Positions 8,335 to 16,714 of a DNA stretch of 64,000 bases are shown here, one piece after another. How positions within the stretch are numbered: position 1 is the first letter of the stretch; every line of letters begins with the position of its first letter. The stretch covers positions 2,232,001 through 2,296,000 of the forward strand of contig OZ242189.1 of NCBI GenBank assembly GCA_965205725.1, written 5' to 3'. The notes under the pieces were generated by a model. That model was not told the DNA's origin. It ran no database searches and saw only the letters and a program-made list of their open reading frames with translations. The DNA is from G965205725 sp965205725. GTDB taxonomy: Bacteria; Pseudomonadota; Gammaproteobacteria; Pseudomonadales; Halieaceae. Position numbers and translations under genes: made by a program.

Positions 8335-9360
8335 ATGCGCATCACTTCCCCCCACGCTCACGGCCCTCTAACGACCGCTACAGTGATGCGAATGGTGCTG
8401 CTTGCCACCTTGCCTGGTGTTGTCGCGCTGACCCATTTCTTCGGCTTTGGCACAGTGATCAATATCGCCTGGGCTTGCGTGGTTGCCCTGGGCTGCGAGG
8501 CACTGGCCCTCAAACTGCGCCGACGGGCAGTTGGTTTTTATCTAAACGATGCCAGCGCGCTGGTAACTGCAACCTTGCTGGCAATCGCCCTGCCCCCCTA
8601 CGCCCCCTGGTGGTTGATTGTGGTGGGGGTCGCATTTTCCATATTGATCGCCAAACAACTGTACGGTGGCATGGGTTATAACCCGTTCAATCCGGCCATG
8701 GTTGGCTATGTGGTACTACTCATTTCCTTTCCCGTGGAAATGACCAGTTGGGCAGCGCCCGCAGGCACGGGCAGTGCCACCCCCGGACTGTGGCAGGCAC
8801 TGCAAGCCTGCTTCAACCCGGCCGCCTTCGACGCAGTGACAATGGCAACACCCCTGGATGTGCTCAAACAGAACAACAGTTTGCTGCCGGAAGACCTGTG
8901 GCAGCAAAATCCACAGTTTGGCCGCTGGGGTGGCATCGGCTGGGAATGGGCCAATCTAGGCTTTCTGGCAGGCGGTCTCTGGCTCCTGTATAAGCGCGTT
9001 TTTACCTGGCATGCACCGCTGGCAATGCTTGCTGGCTTAACTCTGATGTCCGCCGCCTTTGCTGACAGCGGCAGTTCTGGCAGCACCGGTTCACCGCTGT
9101 TTCACCTGCTCAGCGGAGCCACCATGTTCGGCGCATTCTTTATCGTGACTGACCCGGTGACCTCGGCGGTATCGAACCGTGGACGCCTTATTTACGGTGC
9201 GGCAGTTGGTGTGTTGGTGTTTCTAATTCGCGCCTGGGGCAATTACCCCGATGCTGTGGCATTTTCAGTATTGGCCATGAACTTTGCCGCCCCATTTATT
9301 GATCACTACACCCAGCCCACGACCTACGGACACAAAAAAGATGGAGGGAGCGATCAATGA
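8335..9360 (+). CDS. rsxD: Rnf/Rsx electron transport complex subunit D
   Basis: A 341-residue polytopic membrane subunit with about eight or nine helices. It carries the DAVTMATPLD motif, which in the family holds a covalently phosphoester-linked FMN on a threonine. Other family segments are YGGMGYNPFNPAMVGYV and HLLSGATMFGAFFIVTDPVTSA. I use the ATG at 8335; a GTG at 8326 is also in frame and only three codons longer. The 3' end overlaps rsxG as ATGA, so subunits D and G are coupled. Confidence 0.96.
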   Translation: MRITSPHAHGPLTTATVMRMVLLATLPGVVALTHFFGFGTVINIAWACVVALGCEALALKLRRRAVGFYLNDASALVTATLLAIALPPYAPWWLIVVGVAFSILIAKQLYGGMGYNPFNPAMVGYVVLLISFPVEMTSWAAPAGTGSATPGLWQALQACFNPAAFDAVTMATPLDVLKQNNSLLPEDLWQQNPQFGRWGGIGWEWANLGFLAGGLWLLYKRVFTWHAPLAMLAGLTLMSAAFADSGSSGSTGSPLFHLLSGATMFGAFFIVTDPVTSAVSNRGRLIYGAAVGVLVFLIRAWGNYPDAVAFSVLAMNFAAPFIDHYTQPTTYGHKKDGGSDQ

Positions 9361-10004
9361 TGCAGAGCTCTATTCGTCGCAACAGCATATTGCTCGGTCT
9401 ATTTGCAGTGCTGACAACAAGCCTCATTGCCGGTACCTACCTTGGCACCGCCGAGCGTATTGCCGAAGAACAGCGCAAGGCGCAGGAGAAGGCACTGTTG
9501 GAAATTGTGCCCCTGGAACGCCACAACAACAGTATGCTGGACGACTTTATCTCCGTCGGGCCAGAGGCCATCGGACTGGGGCTGAAAGGCGATAAAAAAG
9601 TCTATATCGCCAGGCGTAGTGAGTCAGTAGTCGCTGTTATTATTCCGGCAACTGCGCCAGACGGCTACGCTGGAGATATCGACATCATCGTAGGCATAAA
9701 CGCCAGCGGCACTGTCGCAGGCGTGCGCGCGCTCAGTCACAAAGAAACTCCGGGTCTGGGTGATAAAGTTGAATTGAAGAAGTCAGACTGGATACTGGGG
9801 TTTAACAACACATCCCTGGTCGAACCTCCCGCTGCCCAGTGGGGCGTGAAAAAAGATAGAGGTGCTTTCGATCAATTTACCGGCGCAACTATCACTCCCC
9901 GAGCCGTTACCGCTGCCATTAAACGGAGCCTGGAGTATTTCCAGCACAACCAAAAAACACTATTGGCGCCCAGGCAAAACAACCCGGAGACAAACAATGG
10001 CTAA
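9357..10004 (+). CDS. rsxG: Rnf/Rsx electron transport complex subunit G
   Basis: A 215-residue subunit with a single N-terminal membrane helix (SILLGLFAVLTTSLIAGTYLG) and a periplasmic FMN-binding domain. The FMN attachment motif is TGATITPRAV near residue 180, with the flavin carried on the second Thr in the family. GVRALSHKETPGLGDKVE is a further signature. It overlaps rsxD by 4 bases and rsxE by 8 bases. Length and order match the standard rsxABCDGE operon. Confidence 0.95.
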   Translation: MMQSSIRRNSILLGLFAVLTTSLIAGTYLGTAERIAEEQRKAQEKALLEIVPLERHNNSMLDDFISVGPEAIGLGLKGDKKVYIARRSESVVAVIIPATAPDGYAGDIDIIVGINASGTVAGVRALSHKETPGLGDKVELKKSDWILGFNNTSLVEPPAAQWGVKKDRGAFDQFTGATITPRAVTAAIKRSLEYFQHNQKTLLAPRQNNPETNNG

Positions 10005-10710
10005 AACCACATATGGCGACCTGTCCATCAATGGCCTGTGGAAGAACAATCCGGCAATCGTGCAATTGCTGGGATTGTGTCCTCTGCTTGCTGTTACCGG
10101 TTCAGTTGTCAACGCGATTGGATTGGGCCTGGCTACAACACTTGTTCTGGTGTGCTCCAATACCGCAGTATCACTGATACGCAACGTCGTTTCCGAGGCG
10201 GTTCGGCTGCCGACATTTGTCATGATTATTGCCTCTGCGGTCACTTGCACCGAGCTTTTGATGCAAGCCTATGCGTATGAGCTCTATCAAATCCTGGGTA
10301 TTTTTCTCCCTTTGATCACGACCAACTGTGTAATCCTTGGCCGCGCCGATGCATTTGCCAGTAAGAGTGCTATCGCACCTGCACTGTATGACGGTTTTAT
10401 CATGGGCGTGGGCTTTAGCGCGGTTCTCATCCTGCTGGCTGCCATGCGGGAACTCGTCGGCACCGGCGCACTATTTGCCAATATGGATTTATTATTCGGC
10501 CCAGGCGCAGCAACCTGGCAGGTGGTTATTTTCAGTGACTACCCCGAGTTTTTACTGGCCATTTTGCCGCCCGGCGCCTTTATTTTTACCGGCCTTATCA
10601 TCGCGGTGAAAAATCTGATTGATGGACAGATAAAAGCTCGCCAGGATGTGCCGAAGGAAAAACCGGTCAAGGGCGCCAAGCGTGTACGAGTAACCGGGAC
10701 AATCAGTTAG
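9997..10710 (+). CDS. rsxE: Rnf/Rsx electron transport complex subunit E
   Basis: A 237-residue membrane protein homologous to RsxA, with about six helices. Paired signatures are NPAIVQLLGLCPLLAVT and LPLITTNCVILGRADAFA, which carry the conserved cysteines. The ATG at 9997 lies inside the end of rsxG (8-bp overlap). A longer frame from 9862 is an artefact of reading rsxG out of frame. It is the last gene of the operon. The nth endonuclease gene that follows rsxE in Escherichia coli is absent here; an unrelated convergent gene follows. Confidence 0.95.
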   Translation: MAKTTYGDLSINGLWKNNPAIVQLLGLCPLLAVTGSVVNAIGLGLATTLVLVCSNTAVSLIRNVVSEAVRLPTFVMIIASAVTCTELLMQAYAYELYQILGIFLPLITTNCVILGRADAFASKSAIAPALYDGFIMGVGFSAVLILLAAMRELVGTGALFANMDLLFGPGAATWQVVIFSDYPEFLLAILPPGAFIFTGLIIAVKNLIDGQIKARQDVPKEKPVKGAKRVRVTGTIS

Positions 10711-10775
10711 TCCCTCTTCGAGCCGCGCCTCGTCACTGCGAAGCACCCACTGCCGGGATATTTCCGCACGGCTAA

Positions 10776-11177
10776 TTAATCAGCAGGATTCAATAGCAGG
10801 GTGTCCAGGATTTCATTCACGGCGGCGTCATCCATGCCCGCGTTTTCCAGGTCGCAACAATAGGTCACAAACAGCAACACGCTACCCGCAGCGATGTACC
10901 ACTCGCGCAAAGCCGCGCCGTCCTCCCGATAGCTGGTCTCAAAGCCAGCGAAATCTCCCGGCTTCGATGCTTTGAATACGCATCCGGCTACCGCATTCTC
11001 AACCGCAATGGCCTCGATATCTGCCGACGAAAAGTCTGGGGCATCCTGGCACAACGTAGTAATTTCTATGCTTCCAACATCGTCTCTGTCACCGATAACG
11101 ATGCCATCTTCGTCGCGCTCTGCCCACCACTCCGGGGGTATAGCCACACACCACCGCTCTGTATGCAAAATATTCAT
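10776..11177 (-). CDS. Conserved-looking hypothetical protein, 133 residues
   Basis: Not recognised. The protein is soluble and acidic, with no signal peptide or membrane helix. It starts MNILHTERWCVAIPPEWW, then has a central GDRDDVGSIEITTLCQ strand and an aromatic REWYIAAGSVLLFVTYCC segment, suggesting a small alpha/beta fold. A short MITE directly abuts its start: the end of the element is one base from a 5-bp target duplication that contains the ATG. The AAAGG in the element end sits about 6 bases before the start and could act as the ribosome binding site. It converges on rsxE. Confidence 0.7.
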   Translation of the reverse strand: MNILHTERWCVAIPPEWWAERDEDGIVIGDRDDVGSIEITTLCQDAPDFSSADIEAIAVENAVAGCVFKASKPGDFAGFETSYREDGAALREWYIAAGSVLLFVTYCCDLENAGMDDAAVNEILDTLLLNPAD

Positions 11178-11178
11178 T

Positions 11179-11332
11179 GAGACCTTTGCACGAAAGCCAT
11201 TTCACCGGGTCGCCTAAAAGCGCCTACGGCTGGTAAAATCGTACTCAATCGGTCATTGATCCGCATAAACTCCCTCATTGCGTGGGTTTTTGCCTGGCCT
11301 GAAAGCGACATCATCTTCCGTGCAAAGGTCTC
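11179..11332. mobile_element. MITE copy 1 (154 bp) with 14-bp terminal inverted repeats and TCATT target duplication
   Basis: The ends are GAGACCTTTGCACG and its exact complement CGTGCAAAGGTCTC. Five-base direct repeats TCATT flank it at 11174-11178 and 11333-11337. The core shares long blocks with the copy at 32530-32668, including AAAATCGTACTCAATCGGTC and CATAAACTCCCTCATT. There is no coding capacity. It lies between the rimI stop and the start codon of the hypothetical gene at 10776-11177. Confidence 0.9.
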
Positions 11333-11338
11333 TCATTG

Positions 11339-11785
11339 TCAGCCTGTCAGCTCCAGAGACATCAACAGCGCGTCCTCACGTCCGGTCGCAGTCGGATAGT
11401 AATGCTTGCGGATTCCGTCATCCAGAAATCCATACTTCCGGTATAACGCTATGGCCCTGCTGTTACTGCGGCGCACTTCAAGCAGCAAGCGGTTGACGCA
11501 GCCATCGCTCGCCAATTGCACGAGCGCCTCCAGGAGTTTACTTCCCAAACCCATACCCTGCGCTGCGGGCTTCACTACAATATTGAGCAGCGTCGCTTCA
11601 TCGAGCGCTGTCTGAAGAACGGCAAAGCCACAGACAGCGCCAACAGGCTGCTCCAGCACAAGCACTGCTTGCTCGGGACTTCGGCAACTGTGAAGCATCT
11701 GCGCCAAATTCCAGGGGTAAGGCACTGCCAGCCGCTCTACTGCAATCAGCGCTGCGGCATCAGCCGGTGTGCCTCGCCGCAACAT
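11339..11785 (-). CDS. rimI: Ribosomal protein bS18-alanine N-acetyltransferase
   Basis: A 148-residue GNAT-fold enzyme that acetylates the N-terminal alanine of ribosomal protein S18. Visible features are VERLAVPYPWNLAQM at the N-terminus, the acetyl-CoA loop VKPAAQGMGLGSKLLEALV and the C-terminal LYRKYGFLDDGIRKHYYP, all in the RimI order. The upstream gene ends one base before the rimI start, so the pair is co-transcribed. In enterobacteria the gene immediately upstream of rimI is holD. Confidence 0.92.
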   Translation of the reverse strand: MLRRGTPADAAALIAVERLAVPYPWNLAQMLHSCRSPEQAVLVLEQPVGAVCGFAVLQTALDEATLLNIVVKPAAQGMGLGSKLLEALVQLASDGCVNRLLLEVRRSNSRAIALYRKYGFLDDGIRKHYYPTATGREDALLMSLELTG

Positions 11786-11786
11786 C

Positions 11787-12455
11787 CTAGTGCTGCAACT
11801 GTGCCTGAAGCTGACGCCAGGCCTGTCGCTTGAGCAGGGGTTGCCGCATCATTTGCCAGGCACTCACAGTTTCGAGAACTGGCAACTCAGAGAAGCAGCT
11901 TCGATTGAGCCAGTGGCTGTCGGCGATTCCCAACAATACAACACCACTCGCGGGTTGACGCTCCAGTCGCCCGCGCAAATAACCGCTAAAACCATCGCGA
12001 GCCGACGCTTCCGAGTTACCAATTTGTCGGGTATCGGCAATGGGCCAGTCAAACCTCTCCAGGCTGACCTCAGACTTTTGCCAACCCAGGGCAACTGCGA
12101 TAGCCTGCAAGAGTTGCAAATACTCGCGACCGGGTTCTCGCGAGCGGGGAATTTCATCCAGCCAATACCAGCCGGCCACGCGGCAGCAGGCTACGCTGAA
12201 TACAGGGCCGTGAGCCTGGGGTTCAGCTACAGTCCGGGTGGCGACAGGTGTTGCAGCGGCAACTGTGGACCCAGGCTTTGGCTTAGTTGAGCCCACCGGG
12301 TTCGGGGGTGCGACCAGAGTGGTCTCAGGCGACAGTGGCGGCCGCTTGAGCACTGCGGCTCTAACCGTCGGAGCCGCGGCGGGCAGTTGAGCTCGGGAGA
12401 CATAAGAGTCGATGCCAATGGCATCGAGATAGGCCCGTTGGAGGAGTTCGTTCAC
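11787..12455 (-). CDS. Hypothetical protein in the holD position upstream of rimI
   Basis: A 222-residue soluble protein. The N-terminus LLQRAYLDAIGIDSYVSRAQLP is followed by a Pro/Ala/Thr-rich linker of about 55 residues and a C-terminal domain from about residue 80 with VACCRVAGWYWLDEIPRS, VALGWQKSEV and ASGVVLLGI. The stop is one base before the rimI ATG. In Escherichia coli the gene in this position is holD (DNA polymerase III psi), and psi is poorly conserved. A role as a psi-like clamp-loader protein is therefore possible from context, but I see no sequence motif that proves it. Confidence 0.75.
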   Translation of the reverse strand: MNELLQRAYLDAIGIDSYVSRAQLPAAAPTVRAAVLKRPPLSPETTLVAPPNPVGSTKPKPGSTVAAATPVATRTVAEPQAHGPVFSVACCRVAGWYWLDEIPRSREPGREYLQLLQAIAVALGWQKSEVSLERFDWPIADTRQIGNSEASARDGFSGYLRGRLERQPASGVVLLGIADSHWLNRSCFSELPVLETVSAWQMMRQPLLKRQAWRQLQAQLQH

Positions 12456-12508
12456 ACGCGGATGTTACGGCGCAGCGATGAATCTGCCAAGAGTTATATC
12501 CAGCACTG

Positions 12509-13393
12509 TTATATCCAACACCAGCCGTGGCGCCGGAAAAATTTCCACCCCGAGTGGGCAAACATGGAAATGTGGAACAGTCCCTTGCGCGCCGAATGGC
12601 CACCGTGATGCACAATGTGCATATCCGGCAGATACACGAGTCGACCCACTTTGTGCAGCCGCAAGGACAAATCGAAGTCTTCAAAATACATGAAGAATTG
12701 ATCGGAAAACCCTGCCACCTGGCTGAGCGTTTCGGTTTTAGCGTACATACAGCAGCCGCTAACCAGTGGCACGTCTGCTACTGCGCGTTCACCGCAGTTA
12801 TCGCGGATTTCGTAACTATAGAGATAGTTGCGAAACCAGTCCTGTATAAAGGCAGGTGCAAAAGCTCTCAGCAAAAGGACGAAGATAGATGGATAACGCT
12901 TACACAAATATTGAATTTGTCCGCTGGCATTGGTCGCACGCGGACTGACCATGGCGACATCATCCTGAGACCGCAGATAATCCAGGCCCAGGAGCAGCGC
13001 GTCTTCGGCCATTTCAACGTCAGGGTTCAAAACCAGATGAAAATCGCTATCGACTTTCTGCAATGCCTGATTGTGCGCCGCACCGTAGCCGATATTGGCA
13101 CCGGGGTGCCAGCAATCCACACGGTCAAACTTCTCGGCAGCCACCGTATGTATGAGGGTACTAACTCGCTCGCGGTAAAGGCTGTCTGTCGAGTTATCCA
13201 CAACGAGTAATTGCAGAGAAACCGGCACCGCCTGGGCACGAGTCCAGACAAGCGCACGCTCCAGCCCTGCTATGGACTGGCACAGCAAATCGAATGAACT
13301 GTTATAGGTCACCATCGATACAGAAATGCGTATCGTCTCAGCCAAAGCCTGTGCTCCCGTACATCCCGCCCTGTTATTATAATTGCGAGGCAA
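12509..13393 (-). CDS. GT2-family glycosyltransferase, rhamnosyltransferase-like
   Basis: About 294 residues with a GT-A fold. Motifs are ISVSMVTYNSS at the N-terminus, LLVVDNSTDS, NIGYGAAHNQAL, and HLVLNPDVEM, where the Asp takes the place of the metal-binding DXD. VSGCCMYAKTE and FFMYFEDFDLSLRL follow, as in rhamnosyl- and related transferases that use nucleotide sugars at the cytoplasmic membrane face. The start is uncertain: TTG at 13393 and TTG at 13345 are the candidates, because the first in-frame ATG is already inside the first beta strand. It is divergent from the sulfotransferase-like gene. It is the first gene of the surface-glycan block. Confidence 0.85.
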   Translation of the reverse strand: MPRNYNNRAGCTGAQALAETIRISVSMVTYNSSFDLLCQSIAGLERALVWTRAQAVPVSLQLLVVDNSTDSLYRERVSTLIHTVAAEKFDRVDCWHPGANIGYGAAHNQALQKVDSDFHLVLNPDVEMAEDALLLGLDYLRSQDDVAMVSPRATNASGQIQYLCKRYPSIFVLLLRAFAPAFIQDWFRNYLYSYEIRDNCGERAVADVPLVSGCCMYAKTETLSQVAGFSDQFFMYFEDFDLSLRLHKVGRLVYLPDMHIVHHGGHSARKGLFHISMFAHSGWKFFRRHGWCWI

Positions 13394-13461
13394 GCGCTGC
13401 TTGCATTGGGCAAGGTCAGGATATTACCATCTGCCGCCTGTTATGCGAACCACACGAGCCC

Positions 13462-14172
13462 ATGACTAAAGCGACCGAACAACAAGTTGTCTGTGTTGTC
13501 GGTATGCACCGAAGCGGCACCAGTTGCCTGACTGGCTCATTGCAAGCGGGTGGCCTGGACCTTGGCAAACACAGCACCTGGAATCGTTTTAATGAGAAAG
13601 GCAATCGGGAAAATCAGGCATTTGTTGATTTTCATGAAAACTTGCTGGCAGAGAATAAGGCGAGCTGGGATAAACCGCCGAAAGCCATACAATACCGTGA
13701 TGAACACCGGCTCCAGGCCAAAGCCATTGTCGAACATTTTTCCGATAGCCCACGCTGGGGATTCAAAGACCCCCGAGCCACACTGGCCCTCCCACTGTGG
13801 CGGGAATTGATACCCAACCTACAGCTTATCGGAATATTTCGACACCCACTGGCAGTGGTAGCCTCGCTTCAACACCGTGCGCCAGGCGGAGAAGTGACCA
13901 CCAAACAAGCCCTGTCTCTCTGGCACCACTACAATAGTATTGTATTGCGCGAGCATCAGAAGCAAGCGTTTCCCCTGTTGTGCTTTGACTGGGATGAAGG
14001 GCATTTCCACCAGACCCTCAATAGCATTCACGCTCAACTCGGCCTCATTCCGCTGCAACCGGAAGATCAATTTTTTGCCCCCGATTTGCAGAATTTCTCT
14101 GCATCTGGCACCTGGCGATTACCTTGGCGGGTTAGGCGCTTGTACAAAAAGCTGCTTTCGCTGGTCGATTGA
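13462..14172 (+). CDS. Sulfotransferase-fold protein
   Basis: A 236-residue P-loop protein. VCVVGMHRSGTSCLTGSL is the 5'-phosphosulfate loop, and IFRHPLAVVASLQ matches the 3'-phosphate loop of PAPS-dependent sulfotransferases. WGFKDPRATLALP is another family segment. The ATG at 13462 is chosen because the frame upstream overlaps the divergent glycosyltransferase. The stop overlaps the next gene (TTGA). The likely job is sulfating a sugar of the cluster's glycan. The same P-loop signature begins the 1151-residue protein at 24630-28085, so the two are probably paralogues. Confidence 0.82.
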   Translation: MTKATEQQVVCVVGMHRSGTSCLTGSLQAGGLDLGKHSTWNRFNEKGNRENQAFVDFHENLLAENKASWDKPPKAIQYRDEHRLQAKAIVEHFSDSPRWGFKDPRATLALPLWRELIPNLQLIGIFRHPLAVVASLQHRAPGGEVTTKQALSLWHHYNSIVLREHQKQAFPLLCFDWDEGHFHQTLNSIHAQLGLIPLQPEDQFFAPDLQNFSASGTWRLPWRVRRLYKKLLSLVD

Positions 14173-15134
14173 TTGTGCCCAGGCCTCTCTTGTCTGTCAT
14201 CGTCATCGGCTATGACATGGCCGAGCAGCTACTCAATACAGCGCGCTCGCTCAGTCCTGAATACCAAAAGAATGTTGGCACTCAGGATTACGAGGTCATC
14301 GTCGTGGAAAATGCCTCTGCAAATAACACCGATGAAGCTGCCATCGCAGAGCTGGGCGATAACTTTCGCTTCTACCGGCGACAAAATACCGGCCGCTCCC
14401 CGGTTCCTGCAATTAACTATGCCTTCTCTCAATGCCGCGGCGAGTTTATCGGCTTGATGATCGACGGCGCTCGCATGCTGAGCCCCGGCGTGTTGCAGCA
14501 GGCAATCGAGCTCTACAGACTGTCGCAACAAGTCCTGGTTGCGATTCCGGGCTACCATCTGGGAGAGCAGGAGCAGCACAAACTGAGCCAGCCGGAGCAC
14601 AACAGGGCGAGAGAGCGCCAGGCTCTGAGGTCAATTGATTGGCCTGAGGACGGGTACGATTTATTTCGTATTGCCACCTTCAGCGGCGCCAACCGCCGTG
14701 GCTATCTGCAACCCATGATGGAATGCAACTGCCTGTTTACCAGCGCGGGTCATTTCGCTGCGATTGGTCACGCAGACGAGCGTTTCACTCTTGGCGGTGG
14801 CGGCAGCGTTAATTTACATATGTATCGAAGTTTGGGGCTATTGCCGAATACAGAGTTCTATATTCTCGCTGGCGAGGGTTCTTTTCACCAGTATCACGGC
14901 GGCGTCACGACATCTTCTTATGCAGGTCGCCAGGCGGAAATAGAAAGTCATCGCCTGCAACTGCACAGTTTTTGGCCCGGCGGTTTCCACAGTTTACGTC
15001 GCCAACCGAAGCTACACGGAGCGATTGCCGAGCAAGCCCAACCATTTTTAGGCTTTTCACTGGACATGGCCGCGAAACGGCAACAGCGCATAGAGAAAAT
15101 GGGGCTGCCTCTATGGCCGGATGACCCGCAATAG
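14169..15134 (+). CDS. GT2-family glycosyltransferase-like protein
   Basis: About 321 residues. It begins LLSVIVIGYDMAEQLLNTARSL, then VIVVENASANNTDEAA, NTGRSPVPAINYAF and GLMIDGARMLSPG. These give a GT-A core in which IDGAR stands where family 2 enzymes carry DXD. C-terminal conserved blocks are WPEDGYDLFRIATFSG, ECNCLF, GGGGSVNLHMYRSLG and FHQYHGGVTTS. The same blocks recur in the gene at 28111-29190, so the two are paralogues at either end of the cluster. The start is TTG at 14169, overlapping the upstream stop, or GTG at 14175. Confidence 0.82.
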   Translation: MIVPRPLLSVIVIGYDMAEQLLNTARSLSPEYQKNVGTQDYEVIVVENASANNTDEAAIAELGDNFRFYRRQNTGRSPVPAINYAFSQCRGEFIGLMIDGARMLSPGVLQQAIELYRLSQQVLVAIPGYHLGEQEQHKLSQPEHNRARERQALRSIDWPEDGYDLFRIATFSGANRRGYLQPMMECNCLFTSAGHFAAIGHADERFTLGGGGSVNLHMYRSLGLLPNTEFYILAGEGSFHQYHGGVTTSSYAGRQAEIESHRLQLHSFWPGGFHSLRRQPKLHGAIAEQAQPFLGFSLDMAAKRQQRIEKMGLPLWPDDPQ

Positions 15135-15151
15135 AGCGTTATCCGAGGCTA

Positions 15152-15940
15152 TCACTCAGCACTGGGGCGTTCCGTATTGGCAGTCACTTGCCAGGCCGTA
15201 CCATGCGTGGACCGAATTTCATGTTCGGGGCGGCCATTGCTGTAGTAGTACAGCGCAATGGATTTTCGGGTGATGTTCTGAGGACATCTCAAGGGCTGGG
15301 GATGACCGTGGTAGGAGGAATCAGTCGTGCTGAATACCACACAGCGACCCGCTAAAGGCCGAATCCTGCGCACACAGCGCTGCATGTCCTGACTCCACAG
15401 TTCCAGCTCACCCCCATAGGACTCGGGCCAGTCCTCATTCAGGTAAATCAGCACATTCAAACGCCGATTGAGATGATAGCGACGGTGGCCAGTAAAATCT
15501 GCATGTACGCCCAATACCCCACCCGATAACACCTGGTGTAAACCGCCTCCTTGCAGTGTTGGGTCGGCGATCAGGTTGGGGATATTTGTTAGTTTGCTCA
15601 AATAGCGCAGGAAACTTCCCGAGTTCAGTTCCAGCAACAGCTCGCGGGTCGTCTCCCCCAGTAGCTCTGCGTGAGGCATACCCAGTTTGTTGTACTGCAT
15701 CTGCTCTCCCTCGGGAGATACGCTGTCCAACTGACGCCACTTAAGCTCAGCCCCAGGCCCTGGAAACTCATCGAGTAAACTGCGCACCAAGGTAGCGGGC
15801 AGGAAATCTTCTATCATAATATGGGGAAACGGGTCCGCCTCTGCGTACTCGAGAGCTTGCTGCTCTGCCTGGCAGTACAGTGCGCGAAAATTCAGAATGT
15901 CTGGCGCCGATAAACGCTGCAGGAAATTACTCTGAGTCAC
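15152..15940 (-). CDS. 2OG-Fe(II) oxygenase, prolyl-4-hydroxylase type (copy B)
   Basis: A 262-residue double-stranded beta-helix dioxygenase. The iron ligands are HAD in GVHADFTGHRRYHLNRR and the distal His in YHGHP. The 2-oxoglutarate-binding basic residue lies in ITRKSIALYYY. RRLNVLIYLNEDWPESYGGELELW is highly characteristic of the family. I use the GTG at 15940, which overlaps the upstream copy by 14 bases. The ATG-less extension to 16003 reads through that gene. The substrate is unknown: in glycan or O-antigen clusters such enzymes hydroxylate sugars, lipids or peptides. It is a tandem paralogue of the next gene. Confidence 0.88.
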   Translation of the reverse strand: MTQSNFLQRLSAPDILNFRALYCQAEQQALEYAEADPFPHIMIEDFLPATLVRSLLDEFPGPGAELKWRQLDSVSPEGEQMQYNKLGMPHAELLGETTRELLLELNSGSFLRYLSKLTNIPNLIADPTLQGGGLHQVLSGGVLGVHADFTGHRRYHLNRRLNVLIYLNEDWPESYGGELELWSQDMQRCVRRIRPLAGRCVVFSTTDSSYHGHPQPLRCPQNITRKSIALYYYSNGRPEHEIRSTHGTAWQVTANTERPSAE

Positions 15941-16685
15941 TGCAATCTCCCTGTGCCGATGCTTGCCACAAGGTGGGATGCTCACGCCACGCCTGCTCTT
16001 CATCTACCGTGTAGTAATACAACGCTACTGACTTTCTGGTAACTCCCGGCGGACACGTCAGAGGCCGCGGATGGCCGTGAAAGGACTCGCGTGTGGTATT
16101 GAAAATGACGCAGCGTCCACCCAGAGGGGCAATTGATCTTGCACAGGCACTCATATCCTGAGGCCACAGTTCCAACTCGCCACCATACTCCTCTGGCCAA
16201 TCCTGATTGAGGTAAATCAACACATTGAGACGCCGGGCGAGATCCAGGTCCGGGTGGCGGCTAAAGTCAGCATGTACTTCCAGAAAACCATCTCTCTCGG
16301 TTTGGTGAATGCCGCCGCCTAACAGATAGGGATCAGGTAATAAATCTGGAATGCCGCTCAGGCACTGCAAAAAGCGGATAAACGGTGCCGAGTTCAGCTC
16401 CCAATAGAGTCGCCGAAACGCTCCATCGACCGAGAGCTCTCTCGATATCCAGTGCTTACCCAATTGTGCGCGACTACCGTCTTCCAGTTGCAAGTGAGCA
16501 ACAGCACCCTGATCAACCTCTGGCTGCACGTCGGGAAACAGGCTGGCAAGATAGGCCACAACTTTGGTATCCAGCAGATCATCTATAACAATATGCGGGA
16601 ACGGCACAGCAGTGCCATATTCCACCGCACGCTCTTCGGTTATCGTCTGTAGACGCTCGTAATCAAGCAGGTCATTCAAGGTCAA
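15927..16685 (-). CDS. 2OG-Fe(II) oxygenase, prolyl-4-hydroxylase type (copy A)
   Basis: A 252-residue protein with the same architecture as its downstream neighbour. VPFPHIVIDDLLD opens the domain. LGGGIHQTERDGFLEVHADFSRH holds the HXD iron ligands, FHGHPRPL the distal His, and GVTRKSVALYYYTVD the cosubstrate-binding basic residue. The two copies match almost block for block in the core, so they arose by tandem duplication but have diverged substantially outside it. Both are encoded on the minus strand and overlap, so they are translated from one message. Confidence 0.9.
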   Translation of the reverse strand: MTLNDLLDYERLQTITEERAVEYGTAVPFPHIVIDDLLDTKVVAYLASLFPDVQPEVDQGAVAHLQLEDGSRAQLGKHWISRELSVDGAFRRLYWELNSAPFIRFLQCLSGIPDLLPDPYLLGGGIHQTERDGFLEVHADFSRHPDLDLARRLNVLIYLNQDWPEEYGGELELWPQDMSACARSIAPLGGRCVIFNTTRESFHGHPRPLTCPPGVTRKSVALYYYTVDEEQAWREHPTLWQASAQGDCSDSE

Positions 16686-16714
16686 TACCCGCAGAATCTT
16701 CAGCGGCCAGTATA

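Noticed and set aside
7921..8345. Antisense and +1 frames with repeated LEPSAR, SQVRAF or LTWLKA motifs over the rsxC repeat
   Set aside because: They are the other frames of the same 18-bp repeat and overlap a clear gene.
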